Shown one piece after another: positions 23,180-34,139 of a DNA stretch of 64,000 nucleotides. This DNA comes from Capsicum annuum. Lineage: Eukaryota > Streptophyta > Magnoliopsida > Solanales > Solanaceae. Within the stretch, counting starts at the first letter, position 1; each line of letters opens with the position of its first letter. The notes under the pieces are model-generated. The model worked only from the letters and a program-made list of their open reading frames with translations, was not told where the DNA came from and did no database searches. A program made the position numbers and the translations under genes. The stretch lies in NCBI RefSeq assembly GCF_002878395.1, contig NC_061121.1, positions 42,553,935 to 42,617,934 on the forward strand, given 5' to 3'.

Positions 23180-23437
23180 ACTACTCACTCTCACTCACTC
23201 GTTCATTCTACTAAACTTATGATACAAATATAGCTGATCTAGATTAGTATAAGAAGATTCATATCGAATCCTTGTAGGAACTTCAAAGGCAGTTTGATGA
23301 ACTCCGAGGGATTTGGCTGACTTCAGAGCAAGAAGGAGGGCCCTGCTGCTGTCGGATGAAAATTATCCGGTTGACAATAATAATAGTAGTAATAATAATA
23401 ATAGTAATGATAATAATAATAGTAGTAATAATAATTA
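23180..23437 (+). pseudogene. short gene A, charged helical peptide with Asn-rich tail
   Basis: Downstream of the TATA box and a CT-rich leader, a short frame aligns with gene B. It reads LQRQFDELR, then after a frame change RARRRALLLS, then NYPVD running into an AAT microsatellite that would encode an Asn/Ser tail (23370-23436). The product would be a ~50-residue amphipathic, coiled-coil-like peptide. The frame is broken and no clear ATG is left. The family is unknown to me. Confidence 0.35.
23370..23437. repeat. (AAT/AGT) microsatellite
   Basis: AATAATAATAG units interrupted by AGT and GAT, at the 3' end of the putative short gene A. An ATAATGATAAT stretch lies at the equivalent place in gene B (about 25568-25600). 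Confidence 0.85.
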
Positions 23438-23759
23438 GGTTATGTTTTTTTCTTTTCTTTTAGTGTATGTATTTTTCTTTTTATATCAGATCTACCTAAG
23501 GGATTCAAAAATCTATGTTTGATTCAGGTTAATTTTGAATTTTTATTTCTTATTTAATATTTAATTATCAGTCTATTTATCCCTTATTCTCAACATGTCA
23601 ATGGTTGGAGGTAGGGATTGAGCATTTTTGATGCGACAGATGGATCATACGTTGCAATAGGCGGTTATTAATAAAAATAGAGTTATTGTTGAGAGGGTGG
23701 TGAAAAGTCATGATTGCTATTATTTAATATGAAAAATGGATTGTAAATAAATAATAAGG

Positions 23760-24390
23760 AACTAAATGATATACACAATTTATAACCTTAAAATAAATAT
23801 TATTTAATTAAAAAAAAAGTCACAACGTTGGATTAATTACAAGTTATATGATGATTGTTTGTTAAGAAAAAAGGTGAACAGTTGTGACCGTGACTTTTTG
23901 TCTAAACACATTAAACAAACAAAAAATGTTGTTGATTCATCAAATTCTCCATCTGTTGTGAATGATGAATCAACTGTTAGAAAAAATAAAAAAAACTCCT
24001 AAAATAGATAGTCGATTTGTTGCAATAGATGGTATACCTATTGCAACATATGTGTTATTTGATGCAATGGATATACAATCTGCTGCCATAACTTAATAAA
24101 AATGGTTATTATTTTATTAAAGAAATGGTTATTAAAAAGGTATCTTCGATTTTAAATTGAGAAAAAAGTTATTTAAATTTAAGAACTAATTATTAATAAT
24201 AAGCTGACAAGTTATGACTTGTCACAATAATAAAAAACTCACCATCTTAATTTAATTAAGTCATTTCTTTTCAGAGAAAAAAATAAAGAAATAAATGATA
24301 AACACAATTTAAATCGTAAAAAAGTGGTTATTTAATTGAATAATTGACATTAATATTAAATAGGCACCATTTCTTTTCACAAAAAATATT
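23760..24390. repeat. AT-rich repeats with palindrome-family sites
   Basis: Scattered GATTTGTTGCAATAGATGG and TATGTGTTATTTGATGCAATG words, mixed with blocks that reappear between 24.4 and 25.1 kb (AAGCTGACAAGTTATGACTT, ATAATAAAAAACTCACC). No coding frame. Confidence 0.6.
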
Positions 24391-25140
24391 TTTGTTTTTA
24401 AATCTATTTTATTAATTTATATAATAAAAAAGTCAGCAAATTTGGATTAATGATATGATGATAATTTAAAAAAAAAATAGATTATATGTTGTAATAGATA
24501 GATTAGCGTTGTAATATATAGATTAGCCGATGCAACAGGTTATCTATTTATTGCAACGGATGATATATCTATTGTCACAGATGAGTTATCTGATACAACA
24601 GATATAGAATCTGTTGTCACAACTCAATAAAAATAGTTCCTGGAAAGAACTAATTATTAATAATAATAAAGCTGAAAAGTCATGACTTACCACAATATTG
24701 CTTAATTTAATTAAGTTATAACTTTTTACAGTAATCAAGAATGCCATTAATAAATGGAGGTGAACAGTTGTCCTTTCAAATCTGTTTTATTAATTTATAT
24801 AATAAAAAAGTCAGAAAATTTGGATTAATGACATGATATGATGATAATTTTTTGAAAAAAGATAGATTATATGTTACAACAGATAAATTATTTGATGCAA
24901 TAGGTTATCTATTTATTGCAACAGATGATATATCTGATGTAACAGATATAGAATCTGTTGTCACAGTTCAATATAAAAATGGTTCCTGGAAAGAACTGAT
25001 TATTATTATTAATAATAATAATAATAAGCTGAAAAGTCATGACTTATCACAATATTATTTGATTTAATTGAGTCATAACTTTTCACACTAAGCAAGAATG
25101 TCATTAATAAATGGAGGTGAACAGTTCTGAATTTTTGCCT
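24390..25140. repeat. ~380-bp tandem duplication
   Basis: TTATTAATTTATATAATAAA-AAAGTCAG-AAATTTGGATTAATGA occurs at about 24405 and again at about 24785. Both copies run on through palindrome-family words (ATAGATTATATGTTG, CAACAGATATAGAATCTG), AAGTCATGACTTA and ATTAATAAATGGAGGTGAAC. The second copy leads straight into the promoter of short gene B. Confidence 0.75.
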
Positions 25141-25162
25141 AACACATTCTAGTTCAATCATC

Positions 25163-25170
25163 TATAAATA
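25163..25170 (+). promoter_or_regulatory. TATA box of short gene B
   Basis: TATAAATA in TTCAATCATCTATAAATAGG, matching the box of short gene A in both sequence and surroundings. It is followed within about 30 bp by a CT-rich leader. Confidence 0.65.
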
Positions 25171-25194
25171 GGTCGCTCCTTACTCAATCGTATC

Positions 25195-25555
25195 ATTCAT
25201 TCTACTACACTCTATTTATTCCTTGCTCTTGTTACACCTTCAACTACTTTCTCTTCAAGAACTTGATATCTTTTCCCTGTGTCTGGTAAGTTTTTCCTTG
25301 CTTTTTGTGTAAATATACATTGTATTACATTCAAATTCTCTCTTTTCTTTACTTTTGTTTTTACTTGTTTGGTCAATTTATACGTGTTCTAGATATGGCT
25401 TATCCAGTGTAGGATGTCGCTATTTTATGAGATGTCATGCGGTATTTGCAGAAGGAGGTTGATGACCTGCAGTGGGAGTTGGCCGCCGTCAGAGTAAGGA
25501 TGCTGCGGGAGATCCGCAGGCTGAGGAGGGCGCTGCTTCTGCCGGTTGAATATTG
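25195..25555 (+). pseudogene. short gene B, charged helical peptide (two premature stops)
   Basis: A 5' leader exon ends at GTCTG|GTAAG (25285/25286). The intron ends TTCTAG at 25392, and the ATG is at 25395. The frame starts MAYPV and meets TAG and then TGA within 12 codons. It then continues open as MRYLQKEVDDLQWELAAVRV and RMLREIRRLRRALLLPVEY to a TGA. The leucine/charged pattern suits a short coiled coil (about 53 residues if read through). The two stops are TAG and TGA, both one C-to-T change from a sense codon. The paralogue is short gene A. No function is known to me. Confidence 0.45.
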
Positions 25556-25794
25556 ACCGGTTGGCCATACAAATAATAATGATAATGATGATAATCATAA
25601 TTAATATTATTTTTTCTTTTACCTATGTATTTTTATTTTTTTTGTTTAATAAAAAATTTATGTTTGATCCACTTTGACATTTTAATTCTTATTTAATTTT
25701 CATGTTGTCTATTTCTTCTTCTCAACAAATGACATGTCTATAAATTAAGGAATAATTTAAATCCTGTATCAATAGCAAGCGATCAATATATGAG

Positions 25795-26195
25795 TTATCT
25801 GTTAAATTTATGACAGAAGTTGTATTGTGTTGTTCGAAACAGATTGTTCATCTGTTGCAATAGAATAATTATTCTGTTGCAACAGATAAATATTCTTTTG
25901 CAATAGATAAATATTCTTTTGCAATAGATTACTTATCTGTTGGAACAGATTACTAATCTGGTGCAACAGATTAATTATCTATTTGAATAGATTACTAATC
26001 TGTTGCAACATATTAATTATCTGTTTGAACAGATTACTAAACTGTTGGAACAAAATACCCATCTATTTGATTCATATTACGGGCACGTAGAACCATAAAC
26101 ATAAATCCAACATGAGTCTTCTGTTGCACCAGAATATTTATCTGGTGCCACAGATGATGGATCTGTTTAAACAGATTGCTCTTATGTTGCATTCA
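25795..26195. repeat. TGCAACAGATTA repeat downstream of short gene B
   Basis: At least fifteen words such as CTGTTGCAACAGATAAATAT and GAACAGATTACTAATCTG, many of them complete palindromes. This is the right-hand end of the palindrome-repeat domain; I saw none beyond about 26.2 kb. Confidence 0.85.
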
Positions 26196-26737
26196 TGTTC
26201 GCGTGCTAGCTATTGTTGAAAAAATAACACACTAGCAGCTACCCAAATGACAAATTCAACTAAAATGCATAATTTGACTTACCAAAGTTTCATCTCAAGT
26301 AAATGTTAAAGTTGAAAGTGATGTACGAAATAAAATTTGACCTAAGAAATTGGTCAAAGAGGAGCAATTGCGGTAACAACAACAACAACAATGGTCCACA
26401 AGAAGAATATGAAGATGATAATGAAGTATAAGATGATGATAATGAATCAAAAGATGATGAATAAATCAGTAGAAACAATGAACAACAAATATCGCGAAGA
26501 GAGAGAAAATAATAACGAATGAGAAGAGAGAAAAATGCACCTTTTTCTCGTTGTTTCCCGTTATATTAACTAACATTTAGATCAAAGTGTAAATTTAAAA
26601 AATTGTAGGTTATTTTAAAATTTTCTAAACTTTATTAATCCATAATTAAGTAATTGTCACCTCCACTCAATTATTAAGATTTGTGTCACCTACACCTCAT
26701 TTTAAAATTTTCTTGTCACCTACAGCCCAAAGCCCCT
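26196..26737. other. spacer, no gene recognised
   Basis: Contains an ACAACAACAACAACAATGG run near 26380 and GAAGATGATAATGA words. On the minus strand it has a CT-rich stretch (about 26560-26465) that could be another leader exon. GAGGTGTAGGTGACA-like words occur near 26660-26720 on the minus strand. I cannot assign a gene. Confidence 0.4.
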
Positions 26738-27769
26738 AGTTACCTGGATTTCTTTAGCTGTAGTAAAGAAAAAAGAACAAGATATTTGTGACAAATAAGA
26801 AAGAGGGTTAAAGAGTTGGTTTCGTTTTTGTGGGGTCTAATTTATGTGGAAGAAAATTTTATGTGTCAAATTACTTGGTTAGAAAGTAAACTTAGAGAGC
26901 AAAAAATTTTGTGGAAGACAAATTTGTATTAATTTTTTTTATTGTGTTTGAGGCCCAAATTTGGCCATCTATAAAAGGATGACCATTCTTCATTGTAGAA
27001 ACCATTCCAAAAGTCATAGTTAAATACATTGTAATAAGAAAAGAAATATCAGTTGTCATTTATTTTGATGACTATTAATAAGGAAAGGTTTTACCATAAA
27101 TATATTTAATTAATTTTCAATTCTTAAATTAGAAAAAAATTATTGAAATTCTGATGAGTTCTAATAAGGAAAGGTTTTACCATAAATATATTTAATTAAT
27201 TTTTAACTCTTAAATATTAGGAAAAATAGTGAAAAGATGATTTTGACTAAAGCAAAGACTTTTAATGAAGGGAAAAAAGTTCAAACAACATTTCTAAGGC
27301 CCTTCACACTTTTAATATATTATATATATTATATTATATCATATATTATTATTTTTATTATTATTATTGTTATTATTGTTATTATTATAGATTATAGATT
27401 AGTGTATTTGTTCATGCTTCAAGAGTTTATAAGAAACGACGAAAAATATTTCTGAATAATAAATATCATTATTTGATAAATATTTGAATAAGTAGTATAA
27501 TATATGAGAGAATAAAATCAACTTACAATCTTGAGATTGCTTATTTAGTAAAACTGATAAAAGGGATATTCACAAACTACAATTTCAACTTAGAACTATA
27601 GATAAAAAAGAAAAGGAAAACATAAAAAGTTGATATGAAAATCGCAATAAATTAACCATTTCATTATTGTAGTTTCGTACTAAATTCAATGAATATTATA
27701 TACTACTATTGGTTTAATCAACAACAGCGTAGCTCGACAGTCCATAGGGTGGGTTTATTTATCCTTCCA
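26738..27769 (+). repeat. X repeat copy 2 plus start of R, at the 5' end of the Copia element
   Basis: Matches 3652-4576 and the first ~115 bp of R over its whole length. Its part 26819-27031 also matches the Copia 3' LTR (31995-32223), and a primer-site-like TGGTATCA lies 14 bp after it. It therefore sits where the 5' LTR belongs. Past 27032 it differs from the 3' LTR, so it is a rearranged or variant LTR. Confidence 0.6.
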
Positions 27770-27782
27770 GGTTGCTAATAAT

Positions 27783-27790
27783 TGGTATCA
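27783..27790 (+). other. primer-binding-site remnant (tRNA-iMet type)
   Basis: AATTGGTATCATAGG matches the first eight bases of the plant initiator-Met primer site TGGTATCAGAGCC, then decays. Confidence 0.5.
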
Positions 27791-27918
27791 TAGGTAAGTT
27801 TCTGTCTGATTATGCTTTGTGATCGCAACACAATCTAACTTTTCACATCAAAAAAGAATTACTTTGATTTTTGTATTTCCAAATATTGTTTGTAGTAAAA
27901 GAGGAAGAACAAGTAGTG

Positions 27919-30900
27919 ATGAGTTCCATGAAGTTTGAAATTAATAGATTTAGTGGGTGCAACAACCTCAATATCTTGAAGATTCGGATAATGGGAATAT
28001 TGTGGAGGGAAGTTCAATCCATATTATTGACAGAAAGTACCTTGATGGTACATCAGATTCTGATACGAAGAAAATTAAAGGCAATGCATTGAGTTTCATC
28101 CAATTGTCCTTTACACCTAACATGCTCTGTGAAGTGAATACACGTATTGATTGGACAGTCAAATAATTATCGCACAAGTTGTAAGGTATTTATTAGGACC
28201 AATCAATGGAAATAAGGATATTGTTACAACGACATCTTTACATATTCAACATAGAGTTAGGTACTTTGTTTCAAGATTATCTACATACGTTCAATAAAAT
28301 TTTCATGAATTTACAAACTATCAAAATTAAAATGAATAAGGAAACTCTAGTCTATGGCTTTGCTATTTGACTTTAAAATATTGTGATATTGAGAATTCTA
28401 TAATGTATAGCGAAAAAGCCTATCACTCTTGAGAAAGTGTGGCAAGCACTTAACTCATATAATGTGCGAAAGCATTTTGAATCAGATACATACGAAGAAG
28501 TGAGTGGGCTCTCTGTGAGAGGACGTCCTAGCCAATAAGGAAAGATAAAATCATAGCACAATCAAAGTCTCATGTGAATAAAAAAATCCAGAATGATGGG
28601 GCTACCACTAGAAGGGCACTTTGAATAAGATTGCTCGATGTCAAAGTCCAAAGAAAAGGCAAGTGCATTCATTATTGAACAGTTACATGATTCTGATAAT
28701 GACTATGTACTTAAAATATCATGCAATGGTGGAGTCTATAGAAACAAATTGGTGATAGACTCTGGTTGTGCTCTTCATATGACATTTCTAAGAAATTGGT
28801 TCAATAACTATGAGAAAAGTAGAAGGAAATATAGTAATAAGCAATAATGTAATTTGTAAATAGTTGGCATTGGCTCAATTCGGGTTTAACACTATGAAGG
28901 AATCATAAGGACTATTATAGAAGTCCACTATACTTTTAATCTGAAGAAGAATTTGATTTCCCTGGATACTCTGAATAATTAAAGCTACATGTACATGAGC
29001 GAAGGAGGAATTATGAAGGTGATTAAAGGTTCTCCAGTCATGCTAAAGACCAAGCTAGAGGGTGAACTTTACACACTAATAGGAAGCTCCATTATTGACT
29101 CTATTAATGCATCTACCATGTAGTTATCTGATGATGACAAGGCAATATATGACACATTCGATCGACTCATATGAGTGCATGAGAACCGGAGAGGTTAAGC
29201 AACCATAACCTTTTGAATGGTGAAAACATCAGCATACTTGAACTTTATGAGCACTGTATCCTAAAAAGCAGAAAAGGTCAGCTTTAGTTGGCAAGCACAA
29301 GATAGAATGGGTGCTATACTACATACATTCAAATTTATGGGATTCCTCTAAGTTTCTATCCAAGGGTGGAAAGGGGTATGTATTCACATTCATTGTTGAT
29401 TTTTTACTAAAGGTTTGGGTGTATTTATTGAAGAAAAAAGTGATGTTTTTGAAGCATTTAAAGAGTGAAAGATTTTGGTTGAAAATCAAATGAAGTGAAA
29501 AATCAAATATCTTCACATAGATAATATCTTGGAGATTTGCAGCAAAGAGTTTAATGATTTCTCAAGGTTTGTGGGATCTAAAGATATAATATGGTCAGGT
29601 ACACATCAGAGCAGAATAAAGTTACTGAGAGGATGAACATAACTTATCTTGAAAAGGCTCACTGTATATTCCTACAAGCTAAAATATTCAAAGTGTTTTG
29701 GGCTGAAGCAATTTACACTGCTTCTCATATTATCAACCGATCTCCAACATTTGTGATTGACTTTAAGACTTTGAATTAGGTATGGTCAGGTGAATCCTTT
29801 AGTTATTCAAACTTATGAGTATTTGGTGTCCAACATGTTATCATGTTAATGAAGAAAAGCTTGAACCAAGGGCTATGAAGGTCATATTCATAGGTATATT
29901 GATAGAGTAAAAGGGTATAAGGTTTGGTATTGTCTTTACTTAAATTTGTAGTTAGTAGAGATGTTACCTTTGATAAGTCCTCTATACTTGATCCTAGAAA
30001 AATTTTTGCAGAGTTATCAAAAAATAAGAACAATGAGCAGGTAGAGCTATTGATGAAGCTTAGTAAGGAGAAAGATCAAGAGCTCAAGCTGGTGAGTCAA
30101 GAGATGTAGTTTTTACAGAAATTGTTATCAGTGAACTATACATAATTTTGAAGGGAAGAGAAAAGATAGAAATACAAAAATTGAAATGCCTTAGAGAGCA
30201 AGCAAATTTGATTGTGTATCCATTCGTAGCTGCAAAAGAAGAGATTAATAATCTTAAAGCCTCCTTATATGTTAAAGAAACTTCCTGCAATGATATTGTA
30301 TGATGATGGTTATCCATGACAAAAGATATGGAGGAGTCCCTTCACAAAAATCAGACATGGATCTTTGTTGAAAGGCTAAAGAAGAAAAGAACAGTTAGAT
30401 GCAAATAAGTCTACAAAAAGAAAGAGAAAGTTCCAGAAGTAAAAGATGCTAGATTCAAGGTGAGATTAAAAGTTAAGGGTTTCAGTCAGAAGGAGAGAAC
30501 TGACTACAATGAGATTTTCTCTTTGGTCATGAAGCATAACTCAATTTCGCGTGCTATTAGCATTGTTTCCCATGTTAACTTAAAACATTAACATCTTAAT
30601 GGAAAATTGATTTCTTACATGGAGATCTAGAAGAGACAATCTATACGAATCAACCTAAAGGTTTTCTAGATGGGGGAAAAGAAGATCATGTATGCCAATC
30701 GAAGAAATCTTTATACGGTTTGAAGCAATGACCTATATAGTGGTACAAAAGGTTTGATGCATTCATAACAACACATGTATTCTCAAGGAGTGCATTTGAT
30801 AAATGCATGTATCACAAGAAGATGTCTGATAACTCAATGATTTATTTACTGGTGTATGTTGATGATATACTTATTATTGCTAACAACATCACAGAGATAA

Positions 30901-31830
30901 ATTCTTTGAAGAAACTGTTGAACAAGGAGTTTGCCAAGAAGGATTTGGGAGCTACAAATAAAGTCCTTGGTATGGAGATTTCAAGAGGATACAGTGTTGT
31001 TCATATTTCTCATACGAGGTACATCAACAGGGTTCTTGAAAAAAAGGTTCGTGACAGATTTAGTACGAATTTGTGCAAACCTGTAATTATACCATTAGCT
31101 CCTCATTTTAAAATTTTAGAGTTACAAATACCTCAGTCTAAGGATGAGATGGAGCATACGTCAAAGGTTTTTTATTGTAACACAATTAGTAGAAATAAGT
31201 ATACTATGATATGCTCATTTTCAAATATTGCCCAATCTTTAAGCATGGTAAGCAAGTACATGGCCAATCCATGAAAGAGATATTGGAATACTATAAAGTG
31301 GATTTTGAGATATCTCAAAGGAGCTTCCAATTTTAGCCTAAACTTTCAAAAAAGTGAAGGTATTTTAGTTTTTGATTATGTGGATTCAGACCATGCAGGG
31401 GGTATTAATAGAAGGAGGTTCATAATTGGATACATATTTACTCTCATTGGTAGTGTTGTTAGTTGAAATTTGACTTTATAGTTGACTGTTGCATTGTCTA
31501 CAATAGCGGTAGAATATATGGCAGCATCGACAACAGTGAGGAAGGCCATCCAGTTAAAAGGTTTGGTGGAAAAATTGAGTTTGGTTCAGCTAAAATTAAA
31601 TCAAAGATGTAATAGTCAAAGTACTATTTATTTGATTAAAAATCAAAGATTTTATGAGTTCCAAACAAATTGATGTCAGGTTCCATTTCATTCTAAATGT
31701 CATTGAAGAGAGAACTATACAGGTTGTGAAGCTTATAAAAGATGATAATATTGCAGACATGTTGATTAAAATAATCCCGCTCGTTAAGTTTGTACACTAT
31801 AAGAACTTAGCAAGAGTGTGCATCAATTGA
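27919..31830 (+). pseudogene. Copia gag-pol polyprotein remnant
   Basis: Gag starts at the ATG at 27919 (MSSMKFEINRFSG). A broken zinc knuckle (GYH-KGHF-DC) lies near 28600. Protease: LVIDSGCALHM keeps the Asp-Ser-Gly (28638-28847). A GAG-pre-integrase remnant (HMSA-EPERLSN) lies near 29170. Integrase: YIHSNLWDSSK, with Asn where the first catalytic Asp is usual, then TFIVDF (29311-29493); later TERMNITYLEKA and FWAEAIYTASHIINRSP (29591-29779). RT: LLVYVDDILIIANN keeps YVDD (30855-30866) within 30807-31274. RNase H: YVDSDHAGG (about 31378) and STIAVEYMAAS (about 31500). At least ten stops or frameshifts separate these blocks, so no functional product is possible. Confidence 0.8.
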
Positions 31831-31868
31831 TGCAACCCTAGGAGAACAACCGCTAGGTGGAGATAGTA

Positions 31869-32325
31869 TGTTCAACAAAGTTTTGATTCTTCTGGTTTCT
31901 TATAATGAGGTTGCCTAGTAAGCGTAGAAGTTTTGGCCAGAGTTGCTGATACGCATGCTCGAAATGCAAACAAATATGGAGATTCATAAGATATGGTTTT
32001 ATTTTTGTGGGGTCTAATCCGCGTGGAAGAAAATTCCATGTGTCAAATTACTTGGCTAGAAAGTTAACTTGGAGAGAAAGAAAAAATTTGTGGAAGATAA
32101 ATTTTGTATTGATTTTTCTTTTTTTTTATTTTGTTCTTGGAGTCCAAATTTGGCTATCTATAAAATGATGGTCATTCTTCATTGTTGAAAACATTCAAAA
32201 ATTCATAGTTAAATACATTGTAGGAGTAGAGAGCTGAGAAGCAATTCTCTTAGGTGTAATTGGAATATCTTCACTTTTTCTGTTGTTAATATAATGATGT
32301 ATGTTCTCTGGATGATATAGAATTA
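31869..32325 (+). repeat. Copia 3' LTR
   Basis: Begins TGTTCAACAAAG after the polypurine tract and ends near GATGATATAGAATTA. It contains a TATA-like CTATAAAATGATGG (about 32158). Directly behind it is a second primer-site-like TTTGAATCAGAGCCA (32326-32340), which should follow a 5' LTR, not a 3' LTR. Confidence 0.65.
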
Positions 32326-32340
32326 TTTGAATCAGAGCCA

Positions 32341-32999
32341 CATTAAATCTTGTGTCTTTCTCTAGTTCTTCTTTTCACATTTTCGCTGACAGAGGAAAAC
32401 ATTTGAATTATATTCCAATATAGTTATCTATAAAATTCAAAATTTAGAGATATTGAGATCTTTTTTTCTCTCTCTAGTATTTTATGCACTTATTGAGGCC
32501 AATCTTATGTGTATTTTGTGTTGCCTAAGGTCCATTAATATTAGACTTCTCATATCTCAACTATCATTCTTATATAAGTAATTATTGCAAAAACATTGCA
32601 AGGAGAGGAAATTATGATAGTGAAACATTACCACAGAGGTCACATATACTTTTGCAATGAAAAAATATTAAAATATAGACACAAAATAAAAAATAAAAAT
32701 TAAATTCATGATACAACTAACGTGGTGTTGTATTTACCTACTCCCGTAGTATAGAATATTAGAAAGTGGCAAGCATTCAATTTTTGAAAAGAATATGTGC
32801 ATATAGTGTCGAAGATATTAAAAAGGTACCAAGAATTGAACCAATTTAATTCATGCATGTGTTTAATAAAAATGGTAATGGAAGAGTCTGACAACATCGA
32901 TACAATGATTGTTACAATATTATTATAGTAACTAGTGAAATAGGTCGCACATCGTGTGGTGATAAGTATGTAATTAGTTTAATATTCAAGTGCAAGATG
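32341..32999. other. AT-rich sequence; start looks like a second Copia leader
   Basis: The first ~150 bp (CATTAAATCTTGTGTCTTTC and following) looks like the untranslated leader behind a Copia primer site. The rest has no recognisable gene. Confidence 0.35.
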
Positions 33000-33715
33000 G
33001 AGTACTTGAGTCTAAAGTAATTCGATTGAGCAGGACCAAGATGGAGTACTTGGAGTGTAAGTTTAGTGATATGTCACAGTAGGCTGACGTGGCAGTGAAG
33101 CTGGATTCTCAAGCCATTCAGAAGAGGAAGAGCTTCAAGTATCTGGGTCTATGATTCAAGTGAATGGTGAGATTGACAAGGATATCACGCACTGTATTGG
33201 GGCAGGATGGTTGAAATGGAGGCTCGCTTTGGGATTTTTATGTGATAAGAAGGTGTCTCCAAAGCTTAAAAGTTAAGTTCTGCAGAGTGGCAGTCAGACC
33301 AGCTATGTTGTATGGATTAGAGTGTTGTCCAGTTAAGAACTCCCATATCCAAAAGTTGAAGGTGGTGGAGATGAGATTTTATGATGGATGTATGGCCATA
33401 CCAGGAAAGATAGGGTGAGAAATGAGATTATTAGGGAAAATTTGGGAGTGGCTTTGGTAGAGAACAATATGAGAGAAGTAAGGTTACGTTGGTTCGCGTA
33501 CGTGATGAGGAGGGGCTCTGATACTCCAGTATGGAGGTGTGAGACACTGACTATAGATGGTTGTAGGCGGGGTATAGATAGGCTGAAAAAACATTGGATA
33601 GAGGCGATTAGGCATGATATGGAGTAGTTACAACTTACGGAGGACATGACCCTTGATAGAAAGGTGTGGAGGACGTGGAATAGGGTAGAGCATTGATCTT
33701 GGGCGTATTTATACA
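33000..33715 (+). pseudogene. LINE (RTE-type) reverse transcriptase C-terminal fragment
   Basis: Frame-broken but readable blocks occur in order: [48 protein letters not shown] and the open frame 33388-33627 ([20 protein letters not shown] then [20 protein letters not shown]). These match the end of the RT and the C-terminal domain of plant RTE/BovB-type LINEs. It is 5'-truncated, as is common when LINE reverse transcription stops early. It is dead. Confidence 0.75.
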
Positions 33716-34139
33716 ATCCAATTACCAATATTTACCCATATGTGAACTTGTTCTATGAGCTAAAACTTGTTAATTGTATTGTGTTTGAGCTAAAATCGTA
33801 TTTGTGAGCTAATGAACATGATTAGTATTACAAGGCTTGATCGTGATGAAATCGTATATACTTTGATGCAATAACATGGACCTATTGGATCATGGAAGCA
33901 TTTGGAGATACATGTTGATCATGAAGACACTGGAAAAAGGTTCGAAAAGCATGGAACAAAATACGGAAGCAAGAAAATATACAAGGAGCTGAAAAGGAGA
34001 GAAAATGACAAGCCTCTGTACCATAGACTTTAGCCTCCGCATTAGGCTCCGTGGAATGCTGATGAGTTAAAATCAGATGGAAAATTCCAGTGAAGGTCCA
34101 CGATATCCTTTGTGGCACGGAGGTTGAATTACTTATGAT

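Larger units (their letters stand above)
26738..32325 (+). mobile_element. degenerate Ty1/Copia retrotransposon
   Basis: In order: LTR-like segment, primer-site remnant (27783-27790, TGGTATCA), gag, zinc knuckle, protease, integrase, reverse transcriptase, RNase H, polypurine-like AGGTGGAGAT (31855-31864) and 3' LTR. The domain order (integrase before RT) defines Copia. Many stops and shifts make it non-autonomous. The two LTR regions match only over about 230 bp. Confidence 0.8.

Noticed and set aside
5690..26195. Possible CRISPR-like array of short palindromic repeats
   Set aside because: The repeats are degenerate, spacers are not uniform, there are no cas genes and the DNA is eukaryotic.
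5056..26735. The whole domain as one giant Mutator-like element bounded by related inverted ends (about 5060-5200 and 26590-26735)
   Set aside because: Only short AT-rich words agree (TTAATTATGGA, TTGATTAAT). No convincing terminal inverted repeat or target duplication could be read by eye.
27237..27455. 72-residue Ile-rich frame
   Set aside because: Translation of the (TAT)n microsatellite in segment X.
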